Assembly (NCBI GenBank): GCA_043804925.1
Contig: JAZDIP010000047.1
Coordinates: forward strand, 62,001 to 126,000
DNA length: 64,000 bases
Reading direction: 5' to 3'
Source of the DNA: ChocPot-Mid sp043804925
Lineage (GTDB): Bacteria > Bacteroidota > Ignavibacteria > Kapaibacteriales > UBA2268
Under the pieces are notes generated by a model. That model ran no database searches. It was given only the letters and a program-made list of their open reading frames with translations, and had not been told where the DNA came from. Below, in pieces: positions 61,752-64,000 of this stretch. Within the stretch, counting starts at the first letter, position 1. Each line of letters begins with the position of its first letter. A program made the translations under genes and the position numbers.

Positions 61752-61806
61752 CAAGCTCTGGAAATTAGAGAGTTAAAATTAAATTGTTTAATGGAGATTA
61801 GGTTTA

Positions 61807-62190
61807 ATGCCAACAATAAATCAGTTGATAAAAAAGCCGAGAAAAAAGGTGATAGTAAAGAGCAAATCTGCTGCAATGCAGAGTTGCCCGCAAAGAAGGG
61901 GTGTATGCACAAGGGTTTATACGACAACACCAAAGAAACCGAATTCGGCATTGAGAAAAGTTGCAAGAGTAAGATTGACTCATGGGATTGAAGTAACATC
62001 TTATATTCCCGGTGAAGGGCATAATCTCCAAGAACACTCGATTGTTTATATCAGGGGCGGCAGGGTTAAAGACTTACCCGGTGTAAGGTATCATGTTATA
62101 CGTGGAACAGCCGATACGCAAGGTGTTGAAGGCAGGCAGCAGGGAAGAAGTAAATACGGTTCTAAGAGACCTAAAAAAACAACAAAGTAG
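61807..62190 (+). CDS. rpsL: 30S ribosomal protein S12
   Basis: A 127-residue S12 with the universally conserved KPNSALRKVARVRLTHG and YIPGEGHNLQEHS, plus VKDLPGVRYH and a basic tail. It shapes the decoding centre, and the residues altered in streptomycin resistance (the KPNSA Lys and the LPGV region) are wild type in appearance. It opens the str operon after its own promoter. Confidence 0.97.
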   Translation: MPTINQLIKKPRKKVIVKSKSAAMQSCPQRRGVCTRVYTTTPKKPNSALRKVARVRLTHGIEVTSYIPGEGHNLQEHSIVYIRGGRVKDLPGVRYHVIRGTADTQGVEGRQQGRSKYGSKRPKKTTK

Positions 62191-62224
62191 TAAAAAAGTG
62201 AAAAATTGAGATAGAAGTTTTGTC

Positions 62225-62692
62225 ATGAGAAAAAGAAGAGCAGAAAAAAGAAGAGTTGAACCCGATCCGCAATACAAAGATTTGCTTGTAACAAGGTTTG
62301 TAAACAATTTAATGCTTGATGGAGAAAAAAACACGTCAAGGAAAATTGTTTACGGTGCTTTTGATATTATAGCTGAAAAAACGAAAAAAGAACCATTGGA
62401 AGTTTTCAGGAAAGCAATGTCGAATGTTGCACCAATAACAGAAGTAAGGTCCCGCAGAGTGGGAGGAGCTACTTATCAGGTTCCAGTTGAAGTCAGGGAA
62501 GACAGAAGGACTGCTTTGGCTATCCGTTGGATTAAGCAATATGCAAAAGCAAGAAGAGACAAAACGATGGCGCAAAAGATTGCTGCAGAATTGATGGCAG
62601 CATTCAATGGCGAAGGAGCATCAGTAAAGAAGAAAGAAGATACACATAGAATGGCTGAAGCAAACAAAGCTTTTGCTCATTTTAAGTGGTAA
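62225..62692 (+). CDS. rpsG: 30S ribosomal protein S7
   Basis: A 155-residue S7 that nucleates 30S head assembly. RKRRAEKRRVEPDPQYKD, then RFVNNLMLDGEKNTSRKIVY, RRVGGATYQVPVEV and RWIKQYAKARRDKTMAQKIA. ATG 62225 lies 34 bases after rpsL. Length and motifs are normal. Confidence 0.97.
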   Translation: MRKRRAEKRRVEPDPQYKDLLVTRFVNNLMLDGEKNTSRKIVYGAFDIIAEKTKKEPLEVFRKAMSNVAPITEVRSRRVGGATYQVPVEVREDRRTALAIRWIKQYAKARRDKTMAQKIAAELMAAFNGEGASVKKKEDTHRMAEANKAFAHFKW

Positions 62693-62739
62693 TATAAAGT
62701 AAATTGTTCTTTGTCAATTTAAGTAGAGTTGGTTAGAAT

Positions 62740-64000
62740 ATGTCACGGTCATCAGCCAAGTCTAAAATCAGAAATATCGGAATCATGGCTCACATTGACG
62801 CCGGAAAAACGACGACGACTGAAAGAATACTTTTCTACACAGGTTATCTTCATCGTATCGGTGAAGTTGACGATGGGACTGCATTTATGGATTACATGGA
62901 TCAGGAAAGAGAAAGAGGTATTACGATAATGTCGGCAGCTACAACATGCTTTTGGAAAGATTATCAGATTAATATAATTGATACACCCGGTCATGTTGAT
63001 TTTACGGCAGAAGTTCAAAGGTCACTTAGGATTCTCGATGGTGCAATTGGATTGTTTTGTGCGGTTGGAGGTGTTGAACCTCAATCGGAAACAGTCTGGC
63101 ATCAGGCAGATATGTACTCTGTTCCAAGAATTGCTTTTATAAACAAACTTGACAGGTTGGGTGCAGACTTCGAAAGAGTCTTGAATATGATGAGAGAAAA
63201 GTTACAGGCAAATCCTGTTGCTGTTACGATTCCGATGGGCAGTGAGGATAAGTTCAAAGGGATAATAGATTTGATAGAAATGAAAGCTCTTTACTTCGAC
63301 AGCGAAAGTTATGGGTTGGATTATAAAATCGAAGAAATACCTGATGAATATATAGGAACAGCTTTATCATATAGAGAGAAAATGATTGAAGCAGCTGCAG
63401 AGAATGACGACGAATTGTTGTCAAAGTATTTAGACGGCGATGAATTAACTAATGATGAAATTAGGCGTGGATTAAGAAAAGGGGTAATAGAGTTAAAGTT
63501 ACATATTGTTCTTTGCGGTTCATCCTTGAAGAATATAGGTGTACAGCCATTGATGGATGCGATAATAGATTATTTGCCATCACCCGAAGAGGTTAAAAAT
63601 TTTGACGGATTCGAGCCGGAAAATGAATCAAAAAAGATTAAACGAGAACCAAATGATGATGAACCATTTTCGGCACTGGCTTTTAAAATACTTTCAGACC
63701 CATTTGTAGGAAAACTCACTTTTGTGAGAATATACTCAGGGAAAGTTAAGACCGGTGAAACTGTTCTAAACGCTACGGTTGGAAAAAGAGAGAAGATTAA
63801 TAAATTATTAAAAATGTACTCTAATAAAAGACAAGAAATCGGAGAAGCTGTCTCCGGTGATATATTTGCCATTCCAGGACTGCGTTTCACAAGAACAGGC
63901 GACACACTATGCGATCAAAAACACCCTATAATGTATGAGAAAATACAATTTGCCGAGCCGGTGATTAATCAAAAAATTGAAGCTAAAACATTAGCTGACA
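62740..64000 (+). CDS. fusA: Elongation factor G, 3' partial
   Basis: Starts at ATG 62740, 47 bases after rpsG, and is open to the window edge (420 codons seen; full EF-G has about 700). GTPase motifs: AHIDAGKTTTTERIL (P-loop), DQERERGITIMSAATT (switch I), DTPGHVDFTAEV (switch II) and NKLDRLGADF (NKxD). Domain II begins near residue ~310 (FSALAFKILSDPFVGKLTFV). It drives translocation of tRNA and mRNA. tuf would be expected next, outside the window. Confidence 0.96.
   Translation, partial: MSRSSAKSKIRNIGIMAHIDAGKTTTTERILFYTGYLHRIGEVDDGTAFMDYMDQERERGITIMSAATTCFWKDYQINIIDTPGHVDFTAEVQRSLRILDGAIGLFCAVGGVEPQSETVWHQADMYSVPRIAFINKLDRLGADFERVLNMMREKLQANPVAVTIPMGSEDKFKGIIDLIEMKALYFDSESYGLDYKIEEIPDEYIGTALSYREKMIEAAAENDDELLSKYLDGDELTNDEIRRGLRKGVIELKLHIVLCGSSLKNIGVQPLMDAIIDYLPSPEEVKNFDGFEPENESKKIKREPNDDEPFSALAFKILSDPFVGKLTFVRIYSGKVKTGETVLNATVGKREKINKLLKMYSNKRQEIGEAVSGDIFAIPGLRFTRTGDTLCDQKHPIMYEKIQFAEPVINQKIEAKTLAD

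Noticed and set aside
62740..64000. fusA as a divergent EF-G2-type paralogue
   Set aside because: NKLDRLGADF and a few substitutions differ from the commonest form, but position in the rpsL-rpsG-fusA operon and intact G motifs favour the main EF-G.

Overview
The window comes from an AT-rich member of the Bacteroidota / Chlorobiota-Ignavibacteriota branch. The grounds are four secreted proteins with the C-terminal sorting domain of the type IX secretion system (T9SS), PD40-carboxypeptidase-regulatory-OmpA proteins like T9SS component PorE, a FISUMP domain, Bacteroidota-style promoters (TTG-N20-TAnnTTTG) and many SD-poor AT-rich leaders on housekeeping genes. I cannot fix the family or genus. 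No 16S gene, IS transposase, prophage or CRISPR array is visible.

Region 1 (1-14.5 kb) is an accessory island: secreted and membrane proteins of unknown role, TPR proteins, and three families of small soluble proteins each present twice. One pair is a tandem duplication of an HD-hydrolase / zinc-ribbon gene couple in which the second HD gene has decayed to its last ~25 codons. A second pair carries a one-base frameshift in one copy. A HAD phosphatase gene here also looks frameshifted at an A-run, and a two-component-propeller gene survives only as its first 68 codons. The pattern of decaying duplicates resembles immunity-type or defence-type islands, but no toxin or effector is recognisable.

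Region 2 (14.5-49 kb) is mixed housekeeping. A sirtuin-acpS pair is followed by a PorE-like envelope operon and yjbQ. Then comes pheT - coiled coil - zapA - putative 6S RNA - rny, a cell-division/RNA cluster whose coiled-coil gene contains 7-bp DNA repeats that read as coiled-coil heptads. Next are a GT-C/TPR membrane protein, a T9SS cargo protein carrying two in-frame palindromes, glyS, a PemK-type toxin-antitoxin pair, a C-terminal protease, smc, a transporter, a cupin, an esterase relative lacking its serine, thiamine pyrophosphokinase, free-methionine sulfoxide reductase, a PPP phosphatase, mnmA, cydB without cydA, and two adjacent ferredoxin-NADP-reductase-like paralogues.

Region 3 (49.2-64 kb) is the core translation/transcription block: tRNA-Tyr, Gly(TCC), Gly(CCC), Thr, Trp, then secE-nusG-rplK-rplA-rplJ-rplL-rpoB-rpoC and, after a terminator and its own promoter, rpsL-rpsG-fusA (cut by the window end). 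The tuf gene usually found between tRNA-Thr and tRNA-Trp is absent. The tRNA and str operons share a 19-nt identical promoter core. rpoB and most of rpoC use G-ending codons far more than their neighbours.

A layer cutting across all regions is a set of short tandem arrays with a 7-bp period but unrelated unit sequences, several starting within a few bases of a stop codon. Together with the in-frame palindromes and the coding 7-mers of the coiled-coil gene, these are the least ordinary features here.
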